DNA of 64,000 nt, taken from Alloalcanivorax profundimaris (GTDB lineage: Bacteria; Pseudomonadota; Gammaproteobacteria; Pseudomonadales; Alcanivoracaceae). Below, one piece after another: positions 28,622 to 37,800 of the stretch; position 1 is the first letter of the stretch; every line of letters starts with the position of its first letter. A program made the position numbers and the translations under genes. The notes beneath the pieces were generated by a model that was not told the DNA's origin, did no database searches, and worked only from the letters and a program-made list of their open reading frames with translations. The stretch is taken from contig NZ_JABJWH010000006.1 in NCBI RefSeq assembly GCF_015265435.1, positions 124,001 to 188,000 of the forward strand, given 5' to 3'.

Positions 28622-30320
28622 GACGGTTCATCCAGCTGCGTACGATCATTGCCACCATGGCCGGATCTTCCTGGGCCATATCCTGCAGGTCCTTGAGGTT
28701 CTGTTCATGGGCGCTGGAGCGCCGGCGGCGGCGGCGCGGTGGTGCTTGCGGCGGCTCCTCGTCGCGCTCCGGCTGGGCATAGGGGGCGGCGGCCACCGGC
28801 GTGGGCGCCGCCTGGGCCGCCGGCGCCGGCCGCTGGTTCTGGTAGCGGCGCAGGATCGGGCGCAGCAGCAGCCAGTACAGCAGCAGCGCGGCGAGGCCCA
28901 CCAGCAGCCAACGGCCCACGGCCATCAGCAGGCCCTGCCAGAACGGGTCCCGCCACCAGTCCCGTTCGGCGCTGGCCACGGTTTCCTCGGCGAACGGGCT
29001 GTTGACCACTTCCAGACCGTCGCCGCGGGCTTCGGAATAGCCCATGGCCTGGCGCACCAGCTGGCGGATGCGCTCCAGGCGCTCCGGGTCCAGGGGCTCG
29101 TTGACCGGCTGGCCCTGGTCGTCGACGCCGTCCTGGTAATCCACCACCACCGCCACGGACAGCCGCTGCAGGCGGGCGCGCTGGTGGCGCACGTGGGTGA
29201 TGTTGCGGTCCACTTCGTAGTTGATCACGCTCTCGCGGCGCAGGCTGCCGGTGGCGTCGGTGTTTTCGGTGTCGGCGTTCTCGCCTTCGTCGTCCTGGGG
29301 CGGATTCCGTACCGGCGAGGGCGCGGCGCCCGGGGGCGTGTTGCTGAGCGCGCCGGGCACGCCGGCGGCCAGGGCCCGCTCGCCCTGGTAGTTGCTGTTG
29401 AGCTGGCGGCTGCGCACCGCCGCTGGATTGTCGTCCTGGTTGGGGGCGTAGCGTTCGCTGGTTTCCTCGCGGCTGGAGAAATCCACTTCCGCCACCACCT
29501 GGGCGCGGACGCTGTCGCGGCCGAGGATCGGCGCCAGAATGCTTTCGATGCGCTCGCGGTAGCCACGCTCCAGCTCGCGCACGTAGTCGAGCTGGGTGCC
29601 GTCCAGGCCGGCGCCGCCGCCGTCCGGGCGGGACAGCAGGCGGCCCGCCTGGTCGACCACGGTGACGTCCTCCATGGCCAGCTCCGGCACGCTGCTGGAG
29701 ACCATGTGGACGATGGCGTTGACCTGGCCTTCGCCCAGGGTGCGCCCGGGCGCCAGGGTCAGCACCACGGACGCCTTGGCCGGTTCGCGGTCGCGGATGA
29801 ACACCGACGGCTTGGCCATGGACAGATGCACCCGGGCGCTGGACACCGGCCCCAGGGATTCGATGGAACTGGCCAGCTCGCCCTGCAGGCCGCGCTGGAA
29901 GTTGACCCGCTCGGCGAACTGGCTGATGCCGAACGCCTGGCGGTCCATGATTTCAAAGCCGGCGTTGCCGCCTTCCGGCAGGCCCTGCTCGGCCAGTTGC
30001 AGGCGTAGCCGGTGCACCTGATCGCCGGGCACCAGCAGGGCGCCGCCGCCCTCGGCGAAACGGTAGGGCACGGCGCGGCTTTCCAGTTCGCTGATGATGC
30101 GGCCGCCGTCGGCCTCGCTGAGGTTGCTGTACAGCACCCGGTAATCCGGGGCGCTGGCCCACAGCGTCAACGCCGCCACCACCGCGATCACCGCGGCGCC
30201 GGCCACCAGCAAAGGCACCAGGGGGTTGGCGCGCAGGCGCGCCCAAAGCTGCTCCACGCCGTTGGCGCCGGCGCGGTCCGTGGCGGCTTGCGAGGCGGGG
30301 TTGGAGGCGCCGTTGCTCAT
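28614..30320 (-). CDS. fliF: FliF, MS-ring protein
   Basis: This 568-residue inner-membrane MS-ring protein has transmembrane helices near residues 33-52 (PLLVAGAAVIAVVAALTLW) and near 445-465 (LLMAVGRWLLVGLAALLLYW). The ring-building motifs lie between them (AEQGLPEGG, NFQRGLQGELASSIE). The C-terminal FliG-binding tail is rich in Arg and Pro, then acidic. It is the first gene of the minus-strand fliFGHIJK operon and divergent from fliE. Confidence 0.97.
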   Translation of the reverse strand: MSNGASNPASQAATDRAGANGVEQLWARLRANPLVPLLVAGAAVIAVVAALTLWASAPDYRVLYSNLSEADGGRIISELESRAVPYRFAEGGGALLVPGDQVHRLRLQLAEQGLPEGGNAGFEIMDRQAFGISQFAERVNFQRGLQGELASSIESLGPVSSARVHLSMAKPSVFIRDREPAKASVVLTLAPGRTLGEGQVNAIVHMVSSSVPELAMEDVTVVDQAGRLLSRPDGGGAGLDGTQLDYVRELERGYRERIESILAPILGRDSVRAQVVAEVDFSSREETSERYAPNQDDNPAAVRSRQLNSNYQGERALAAGVPGALSNTPPGAAPSPVRNPPQDDEGENADTENTDATGSLRRESVINYEVDRNITHVRHQRARLQRLSVAVVVDYQDGVDDQGQPVNEPLDPERLERIRQLVRQAMGYSEARGDGLEVVNSPFAEETVASAERDWWRDPFWQGLLMAVGRWLLVGLAALLLYWLLLRPILRRYQNQRPAPAAQAAPTPVAAAPYAQPERDEEPPQAPPRRRRRRSSAHEQNLKDLQDMAQEDPAMVAMIVRSWMNRHD

Positions 30321-30561
30321 GCCGTCCCCCGGATGTAGCGGGTCTGATGCTGAAAGGGCATTGCTGCGTCATCTCTTTATCTGGCTCGACCGCCGGGCGA
30401 TCCCCGGCCCGGACGGTAATGCGACGCTTGCCATTATCGGCACCGGGCGGCCCGGCAAAGGAAAGAAAAGCCCGGCTTTTTGCCGTCAATTGAGCGCTTG
30501 GCGAACGCCTTCCGACTGCTAGTCTTTGCCTACCTTAGCGATGAACCCCTGGGAGTCCCGG

Positions 30562-30900
30562 ATGAGCGCACCGGCCGTATCGCCCGCCATGCAGGCGGCC
30601 CTCAACCAGATGCAGGAACTGTCCGCCCAGGCCGGCGCCGGCCCCGCCGGTGAGCGCGTCAACGCCACCGTGGGCAGCGGCGGGTTCGCCGACGCCCTGC
30701 AGTCCAGTCTGGAGCGCATCAATCAGTTGCAGATGGAATCCGGCGACAAGGCCCGGGCCTTCCAGGCCGGCGAGCCGGGGGTGGAATTGCACGACGTGAT
30801 GATCACCGGCCAGAAAGCCAGTGTCGCCTTCGAGATGGGCAAGCAGGTGCGCAACCGGCTGGTAACCGCCTACAAGGACATCATGAACATGCAGGTGTAG
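30562..30900 (+). CDS. fliE: FliE, MS ring-rod junction protein
   Basis: This 112-residue protein links the MS ring to the rod. The conserved C-terminal half reads VELHDVMITGQKASVAFEMG then VRNRLVTAYKDIMNMQV, the FliE signature. I chose the ATG at 30562, which has a GGGAG site 6 bases upstream. Longer starts add non-conserved residues. The divergent 241-bp gap to fliF should hold class II promoters; no good sigma-28 site is seen there. Confidence 0.95.
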   Translation: MSAPAVSPAMQAALNQMQELSAQAGAGPAGERVNATVGSGGFADALQSSLERINQLQMESGDKARAFQAGEPGVELHDVMITGQKASVAFEMGKQVRNRLVTAYKDIMNMQV

Positions 30901-30924
30901 GCGCGGCGGGGCTCTGGCCCCCGT

Positions 30925-31293
30925 TCAGCCGACGTCGCTCAGCAGCAGGCCCTTGATTTCGTCCAGCCGCTGGGCGGCGTTGAGCGCCTCTTCCGGCGGG
31001 ATCTGACGAATCAGCTCGCCGGTGTCCCGATCCACCAGCCGGATCAGGGTGCGCCCGGAATCGTCGCTGATATCGAACTGCACGCCGTAGCGGCGCAGCA
31101 CCTCGTTGATTTGTTGCACCGGCTTGACCAGCTCGTTCTGGCTCAGGGCCCGCGCCTCGGCGGCGCTGGTCTGGTCCGCGTCCGGCCGCACGGCCAGTTG
31201 CTGAAGCACCTTCTCCACCCGTTGGCGGGCGGCCAGGTAGGAAAACTGCGACGCCTGCGGGGACGAGGCGGAACCGTCGATGGGGTAACTCAT
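30925..31293 (-). CDS. flaG: FlaG family flagellar protein
   Basis: This 122-residue protein ends in the FlaG domain: INEVLRRYGVQFDISDDSG and VDRDTGELIRQIPPEEAL. FlaG affects filament length or integrity in Campylobacter and Pseudomonas. A consensus sigma-28 promoter is placed 39 bases upstream. It is convergent with fliE and lies downstream of the two giant glycosyl/sulfotransferase genes on the same strand. Confidence 0.92.
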   Translation of the reverse strand: MSYPIDGSASSPQASQFSYLAARQRVEKVLQQLAVRPDADQTSAAEARALSQNELVKPVQQINEVLRRYGVQFDISDDSGRTLIRLVDRDTGELIRQIPPEEALNAAQRLDEIKGLLLSDVG

Positions 31294-31332
31294 GGCGGGG
31301 CCTTTGCAATATTCGGCATAGTCTCGACCCTG

Positions 31333-31359
31333 TTATCGGCCGCTCGGCGCCGGTCTTTA
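31333..31359 (-). promoter_or_regulatory. Sigma-28 (FliA) promoter of flaG
   Basis: On the minus strand TAAA (31359-31356), a 15-base spacer and GCCGATAA (31340-31333) are a perfect consensus. It lies just downstream of the stop of the preceding giant gene. Confidence 0.92.
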
Positions 31360-31370
31360 GAAACGGCGGG

Positions 31371-34300
31371 TCAGGGCGCGTCGAGGGGGTAGCCGAAGTG
31401 CGCCATCAGGTCGCCGCACTCTTCGCGCAGGCGCGCCTGCTCCCGCTCGTTGAGGTGCACTCTCGATGGCCCGCGGCGGTCTTCCCCGGCGCCATTCGAC
31501 ACCGCCGGATCATAGGGTTCGCCGAGGAAATCCAGGACGCCGTGCAGAGTGGTCCCGGGGTCGGCGATCAGATCCTCATAGCGCACCAGATACAGGGTTC
31601 CCCTTTTTTGCTGGGCCACCAGGGCACGGTTATCGTCGCGCCAGCGGCGCAGGGCGTCCTCGAAGCAACCCGTGCTTTCCTTCAATGACCCGACCACGTC
31701 ACGGCCGTCTCGGACCATGGCGATGAAGCGCGCCCGGGGAAAGCGGCGGGCGATTTCGTCGATGCGGTGGACATGACGCGGAGTTCTCTCACACAGCAGC
31801 GACTTGCCCTGGCGGCGCGCTTCGGCAAGGGCGCGCGGGTATTCCTGTTCCAGGCGCGGGTTGTTGAGGAACCAGTTGGTTTGCCGGGGAATGCTGTGGA
31901 TGTGGCGATGGGCGCCGAGTCGGGTGGCCATCAGATGGGTGCCGCTGTGGCCACAGCCGACCACGAACACCGTGGGCGCGTCGATGGGCGTGCCCGCCGG
32001 GCTCAGTCCGGCGGCATGCAGGTAATGGGTGGCCTGCACCGGGTCCACGGCGTGCAGCAGCCGGTGGGCCAGGTCCTTGATGCCGTGGACGGTATGCAGC
32101 AGAAACGCCAGGCGCCGCTTGCGCGCCGCCGGCAGGGCCGCCAGCCGGGCCGGCTCCGGCAGCAGCAGGGCGTCGGCGCGCAGCAGTTCGGAAGCCAGGC
32201 GCCCTTCGCCCAGATAGTCCGGCAGATGGCTGCGGTGCTCCGAATTGTGCAGGCGGTAGAGCTGAAAGCCGTTGGCGCCGGCCCAGGCGCACAGGGCGCC
32301 CAGGTCCGGCTGGCCCTGGTGGGTGGGCTGGAAGCGCACCCCGGCCTGGATCAGCAGGGTGTCGCGCAGGGTGTCGCCGGCGTGGGCCAACGCCCGCAGG
32401 CTGTCGTGGCGCTCGTCGAGCAGCAGCCAGTCCACGCTTGGTAAGCCCTCGATGCGGTTCAGGGCGACGCCGCGAATCGGCAGCTCCGCCAACACCCGGC
32501 CGCCGGCGCCGGCGCTGGCGCGGGGTGCCAGGGTGCCGGTGAGGGCCGGGTCCAGACAGGCGCGCAGGGTGGCGGGGCCGCCGTCGCCGAGCACCGCGCC
32601 GGGGAAGTACTGGACCTCGTCGCGGTCGCGCAGATCGTCGTCCAGCCCGCGGCCCTCCGGATCGAACAGCAACATCTGGAAGGCGCCCAGGCGGTGCAGC
32701 GCCCGGGCCGGGCCGTCCAGCAGGCGGGCGCCGTTGTCCATCACCACCAGGCGACTGTCCAGATCGAACTCGAACTCTTCCTCCGGGCTGGGGGGCTTGC
32801 GGCCCGCCTGTGCCAGGGTGCGCGCCGGGGTCAGCGCCGGCGGCGGGGGCGCCAGCCCGTCGTCGAAGCGTGCCCGGCCGGTGTCCTCGAAGGTCAGGGC
32901 CGCCGGCGGCAGCCCCTCGCAATGGCGCCGCCAGATGCCACGCAGAGCGGTGTCCAGGGAACGGGCGAAGGCGGCCGCGTCGCACAGCGGCGAGGCCAGC
33001 AGGGTGTCGCGCAGCCGCGAGCGGATCACCGCCAGGTTGTCCGGGTCCATGGCCAGCTCCCTGGCCCGATGGTGGTAACCGCGCCAGTCCGTCACCACCA
33101 GCTCCGGCAGGCCGGCGTTGACCAGGTGGGTGGCGGCGCGGCGGCCGGCCAGGGCGGGGCCGGGCAGGGTGATCACCGGCACCCCCATGAGCAGGGCCTC
33201 GCAGGTGGTCAGGCCGGCGGAACAGGGCCAGGGATCCAGGGCGATGTCGACGCGGTTGTAGGTCTCCAGAGAATCGGTGTGTTTGCGCGGGCGCTCCAGA
33301 AACAGGCGTTCAGCCTCGATACCGTGGTCGGCGAACGTCGCCTGGACGCGTTCACGGAAAGCGGCGTCCTCGAACTGCATGCCCTTGAGCAGCAGCCGGC
33401 TGTCCGCCACCTCTTTCATCAGTCGCGCCCAACGGGCGATCACGATGTGGTTGATGAGCGCCGGGTCGGCCAGACAGCCAAACGTGATGAAGCCGTTGGC
33501 CCGCGCCGGCAGCGGGCCCACCGGCGGGGCGCCGGAGGGCGCTTCGTAACAGAGCGCGCCGTGGGGCAGCCGGATCAGTTTTTCCCGGAACGCCGGGTCC
33601 TGGCCCGGCGGGGTGCGTAGCGGGTCGCTGATCAGGTAATCCATGGCATCCACGCCGGTGGTGTTCACCAGGCCGCCCACCCATTTGACGATCAATGGCG
33701 CCGGTTCGTTGGCCACCACCGCCAGGCGGTGGCCGTCGGCGTGGCCGTTGAGATCAATCAGGATGTCCACCTGGTCCTCGCGGATGCGTGTTTCCAGGCA
33801 GTCGTCGGACAGGCCGTCGGTGGCGTGCCAGGCATGGCACAGCCGCCGCAGCCGCTCGGAAACCGGGTCGTCCCGATCCTGACCGGCGTAGGCGATCAGT
33901 CGGAACTCATCGGCGGGCAGCTGTTCCAGGACGGCGGTGACGGTGCGCCCCACCGGATGGTCGTGCAGCCCGGCGGAGAGCAGGCCCAGGGTGAGCCGCC
34001 GGTCCGGTTCCGACGCCCGCCGGCGTGGCCGGCCGGCGCCGTGCCGTGTGGAAAAGGCACGCCGCCACTGGTCCACGTGGCGGGCCAGGTCATCGGCGTC
34101 CAGGTCCGGGTGGCGGTGGGCGAGCAACAGCCGGCTGGAGGCGATGGCCGGATCGTCCGGGCGCAGCTCCAGGGCCCGCCGGGCCAGGCGTCCGGCGTCG
34201 TCGAGCAGGCCGAAGGCACCGTGTAATGTGGCCGACAGATAGAGATAGTCCGGGTTGTCCGGGGCCATGCGCAGCAGTGCCCGGCAGTCCTCCAGCGCGC

Positions 34301-34793
34301 CGCGCACCCGGCCCAGGGCGAAGCCGATGCGCAGGCGCAGATAGAGAAGGTCCGGGCGCCGGGGCGCCAGTTCCACCGCCTGGTCGATGAGGATTCTTGC
34401 GCGCGGGCCTTCGTTCTTTTCCAGGTAAACCCGGGCCAGCAGGGCATGGGCGTTGACGTGATCCGGGGCGCGGCGAAGGGTGCGCTCCAGCCAGCCGCGC
34501 GCCTCGTTCCAGCGGCCCATCTGATGATGGGCCTTGCCGATCAGATACAGGGTCTGCACGGCCATGCCGTCCAGTTGGTAGGAGCGCGTCAGCGCCGCCA
34601 GCCCCTCGCTGTTGCGCCCCTGACACAGCGCCGCCGCCCCCAGCCATTGCCAGGCACGGGCGTTGTCCGGATTGCGACGGGTGAGCGCCAGGGCGATCTT
34701 GCGGGCGCTCTGGAAGTCACCGGTCCCGAACGCGGCGGTGAAGCTGCGCGCTCGGGAGTCGGTGGGGGGCCGGGGGGTATCTTGGGGTGCCAT
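31371..34793 (-). CDS. TPR - GT41 (OGT-like) - FkbM-like - sulfotransferase fusion, paralogue 1
   Basis: This is a 1140-residue cytoplasmic protein. Residues about 15-245 are TPRs. Residues about 265-620 form a GT41 O-GlcNAc-transferase domain with the catalytic-type His in LLSAGLHDHPVG (His279), WVGGLVNTTG, a conserved Lys in ERPRKHTDSLETYN and LMGVPVITLPG. Residues about 665-870 resemble an FkbM methyltransferase tail (WLLLDERHDSL, LLIQAGVRFQP, GFQLYRLH). The C-terminal sulfotransferase domain has a PAPS 5'-phosphosulfate-type motif GCGHSGTHLM (946-955) and RDGRDVVGSLK (1028-1038). It is about 50 residues shorter near the C-terminus than paralogue 2, and a His replaces a Thr in the PAPS motif. 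Its place by fliC suggests flagellin modification; this is inference. Confidence 0.82.
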   Translation of the reverse strand: MAPQDTPRPPTDSRARSFTAAFGTGDFQSARKIALALTRRNPDNARAWQWLGAAALCQGRNSEGLAALTRSYQLDGMAVQTLYLIGKAHHQMGRWNEARGWLERTLRRAPDHVNAHALLARVYLEKNEGPRARILIDQAVELAPRRPDLLYLRLRIGFALGRVRGALEDCRALLRMAPDNPDYLYLSATLHGAFGLLDDAGRLARRALELRPDDPAIASSRLLLAHRHPDLDADDLARHVDQWRRAFSTRHGAGRPRRRASEPDRRLTLGLLSAGLHDHPVGRTVTAVLEQLPADEFRLIAYAGQDRDDPVSERLRRLCHAWHATDGLSDDCLETRIREDQVDILIDLNGHADGHRLAVVANEPAPLIVKWVGGLVNTTGVDAMDYLISDPLRTPPGQDPAFREKLIRLPHGALCYEAPSGAPPVGPLPARANGFITFGCLADPALINHIVIARWARLMKEVADSRLLLKGMQFEDAAFRERVQATFADHGIEAERLFLERPRKHTDSLETYNRVDIALDPWPCSAGLTTCEALLMGVPVITLPGPALAGRRAATHLVNAGLPELVVTDWRGYHHRARELAMDPDNLAVIRSRLRDTLLASPLCDAAAFARSLDTALRGIWRRHCEGLPPAALTFEDTGRARFDDGLAPPPPALTPARTLAQAGRKPPSPEEEFEFDLDSRLVVMDNGARLLDGPARALHRLGAFQMLLFDPEGRGLDDDLRDRDEVQYFPGAVLGDGGPATLRACLDPALTGTLAPRASAGAGGRVLAELPIRGVALNRIEGLPSVDWLLLDERHDSLRALAHAGDTLRDTLLIQAGVRFQPTHQGQPDLGALCAWAGANGFQLYRLHNSEHRSHLPDYLGEGRLASELLRADALLLPEPARLAALPAARKRRLAFLLHTVHGIKDLAHRLLHAVDPVQATHYLHAAGLSPAGTPIDAPTVFVVGCGHSGTHLMATRLGAHRHIHSIPRQTNWFLNNPRLEQEYPRALAEARRQGKSLLCERTPRHVHRIDEIARRFPRARFIAMVRDGRDVVGSLKESTGCFEDALRRWRDDNRALVAQQKRGTLYLVRYEDLIADPGTTLHGVLDFLGEPYDPAVSNGAGEDRRGPSRVHLNEREQARLREECGDLMAHFGYPLDAP

Positions 34794-34844
34794 TGAAAAA
34801 GAATGTCGGCCCCGGCGCGGGAAACTTGAGAAGGAGGTTCCGGA

Positions 34845-37800
34845 TCAAGCGCCCGTTTCGCCGCCGGGACCAGGAAGCAAGGGCCGGGCACCAGTGGCCC
34901 GGACCGCGTCGAAGTGATAGCCGAAGTGCGCCATCAGGTCGCCGCACTGGTCGTGTAGATAGGCCAGTTCCTGGTCGTCCAGGTGGCCCCGCCATTGCCC
35001 GCGGCGGTCATGCAGTGGCTGACTCATCTGCCAGGAACGGCGTAGCAGGTGGTTATGTTCGCCGAGGCCATCGGTGTCGCGGGCGTCGCGTACGCCGAAC
35101 CATTGGTAATCCTTTTTATGGAATTCAAGCACGGCCGGGTCGTAGGGTTCACCGAGAAATTCCAGGACCGAACGCAGGGTGGCCTCGGGATCTTCAATCA
35201 GGTCTTCGTAGCGCACCAGATGCAGGTTGTCACGCTGCTGTTGAGCCAGCAGCGCCCGATTGTCATCGCGCCAACGGTGGACGCCGTCCTGGAAGGAGCC
35301 GCTGCGTTTTTTCAGGGACCAGGCGACATCGCGACCGTCCCGGATCATGGCGACAAAACGCGCCTGGGGGAAGCGGCGTGCGATCTCGTCGATACGATAA
35401 AGGTGCCTGGGGGTTTTCTCGCACAGCATGCGCTTGCCTCCACTTCGTGCTTCGGCAAGCGCCACCGGGTATTCCTGTTCCAGCCTTGGATTATCCAGAA
35501 ACCAGTAGGTCTCACGCGGGATGCAATGGATATGGCCATGAGCCCCCAGCATGGACGCCATCAGGGTGGTGCCGCTATGGCCGCAGCCGACCACGAACGC
35601 CGTGGGGTCGTCGAACGGTGCCGCCGCCGGGCTGATGCCGGTGCCATGCAGATAGCGGGTGGCCGAGACCGGATCCACTTCATCAAGCAGGCGGTGGGTC
35701 AGGTCCTGGATGCCGTAAACGGTATGCAGCAAAAAGGCCAGCCGCCGCTTTCGATTCGTATCCAGAGCCGTGAGACGCGATGGTTGGGGTAGGAATAGCA
35801 GGTCCGTGGCGGCCAGCTCGGAGCCTTGATGGCCGGCACCCAGGGGCTCGGGAAGGTGGCTGTGAAAATGTTCGTTGTTGAGGCGGTAAAGATGGAAGCC
35901 GTTGGCCTCCGCCGCCTGGATCAGCGCGGCGAGACCAGGCTGGCCCTGGTGGCCGGGGCGCAGCCGTACCCGCGCCTGGATCAGCAGGGCCTTGGCCAGC
36001 AGGTCGCCACCGTGGCGCAGCACCGCCAGGCTGTCGTTGCGGTCGTCCAGCAGTAGCCAGTCCAGCGAGGGCAGCCCTTCGATGGCGCCCAGCGCCACGG
36101 TTTGCACCGGCAGTTCGGCGAGCACCCGGGTGTCGCCGAGTGGCTTCAGGGTGGCGCTTTGCGTTGGGTCCAGGCAGGCGTAATGGGTGGCCGGCTGGCC
36201 ATCGCCCAGGGTGACGCTGGCGAAGTACTGGAAGCCGTTGCCTTCCGCCGGTCGGCGTTCCGAGTGTTGGCCGAGCGGGTCGAACACCAGCAGCTCGAAG
36301 GCGTCCAGTTTGAGCAGGGAGTCGGCGGTGCCGGTTTCCAGCAGACAGCCGCCGTTGTCCAGGGCGATCACCTTGCCGGTGAAGTCGAACTCGAAGTGCC
36401 CGGCCGCCGGTTCCGCCCGGTCCGCGGCGCTTACAAGGGTAGGCCCGGAGGCCGGGAATGGTTCGATCCGGTCGCCGTCTTCGAAGCGGGCGGTGCCGTC
36501 ACCGTCGAAGGTCAGCGCCGCCGGTGGTTGTTGCCGGCAATGGCGTTGCCAGATGCCGCGCAGGGCGGTGGTCAGGTGGCCCGCGAAACGCCGCGCGTCG
36601 CATACCGGTGAGCGCATCAGGGTGTCACGCAGGTTACCGCGGATGGTGGCCAGGCTGTTGAGGTCGCCGGCTAACTCCCGGGCGCGGGCCCGGTAGGCGT
36701 CCCAGCTGTCCACCACCAGTTCCGGTAGCCCGGCGTTGACCAGATGGGTGGCGGCGTGGCGGCCGGCGAAAGTGGGGCCGGGCAGGGTGATGACCGGCAC
36801 GCCCATGAGCAGGGCCTCGCAGGTGGTCAGACCGCCGGAGTAGGGCCAAGGATCCAGGGCAATGTCGATGCGGTTGTAGGTGTCCAGAAAGGCGGCGTGC
36901 TTGTCCGGGCCTTCCATCAGAATCCGGTCGCGTTCGATGCCGGCCTGTTCGAAGCGCTCCCACACCCGGTCGCGGAACGCCGGGTCGCCGTACTGGGCGC
37001 TGCGCAGCAGTAACTGGCTGCCGGACACCTGGTGCAACAGGGTGGCCCACTCACGGATCAGTTCATCGTTGAGCTTGGCCGGGTTGTTCAGGCAGCCGAA
37101 GGTCAGGCGGCCCTGGCTCAGCGCCGGCGAATCCCCCACCGGCGGCGCGTAGTCCGGCGGCGAATAGCAGATGTAGTCGTCCGGCAAGCGGATCAGTTTC
37201 TCGTAGTAGCGCTCGTCGACGCCCGGCGGCGTTTCCACGCCGTCGCTGATCAGGTAGTCGATCGCGTCCAGGCCGGTGGTGTTCACCAGCCCGCCCACCC
37301 ATTTGACGATCAGTGGCGCCGGTTCCCGGGCGATCAGACGCAGGCGGTTGCCGTCGGTGTGGCCGCTCAGGTCGATCAGGATATCGACCCGGTCCTCGCG
37401 CAGACGTGCTTCAAGAATGTCGTCGGAATAACCCTGCATTCGGTGCCATCGGGTGCACAGACGCCGCAGACGCTGGGTAATGTGATCCTCGGTATCGTTG
37501 GTGGAGTAGGCGATCAGTTGGAAAGCGTCCGATGGCAATTGCTCCAGGGCGGAGGTGATCATCTGACCCACCGGGTGGCCGCGCAATCCAGCGGAAAGCA
37601 GGCCAATGTTGATAAGACGGTGTGGGGCGCGCCCAGTGTCAGGCCGCGTGGGGCGCTCCGGTGGGGAAAAGTGATCATGCCAGCGCCGGATCACGCCGGC
37701 GATATCCTCCCCGCTCAGGGCCGGGTTGTAGTGCGCGTTGAAGACTTGGTTGGAGAAAGCCTCCAAGTAGTCTGGTTTCAATGCCAGGGCGCGTTCGTAG

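Noticed and set aside
30434..30460. Sigma-28 promoter for fliF on the minus strand
   Set aside because: GCCGATAA is perfect as a -10 box, but at the 15-base spacing the -35 reads CTTT rather than TAAA, and fliF is normally a class II gene.
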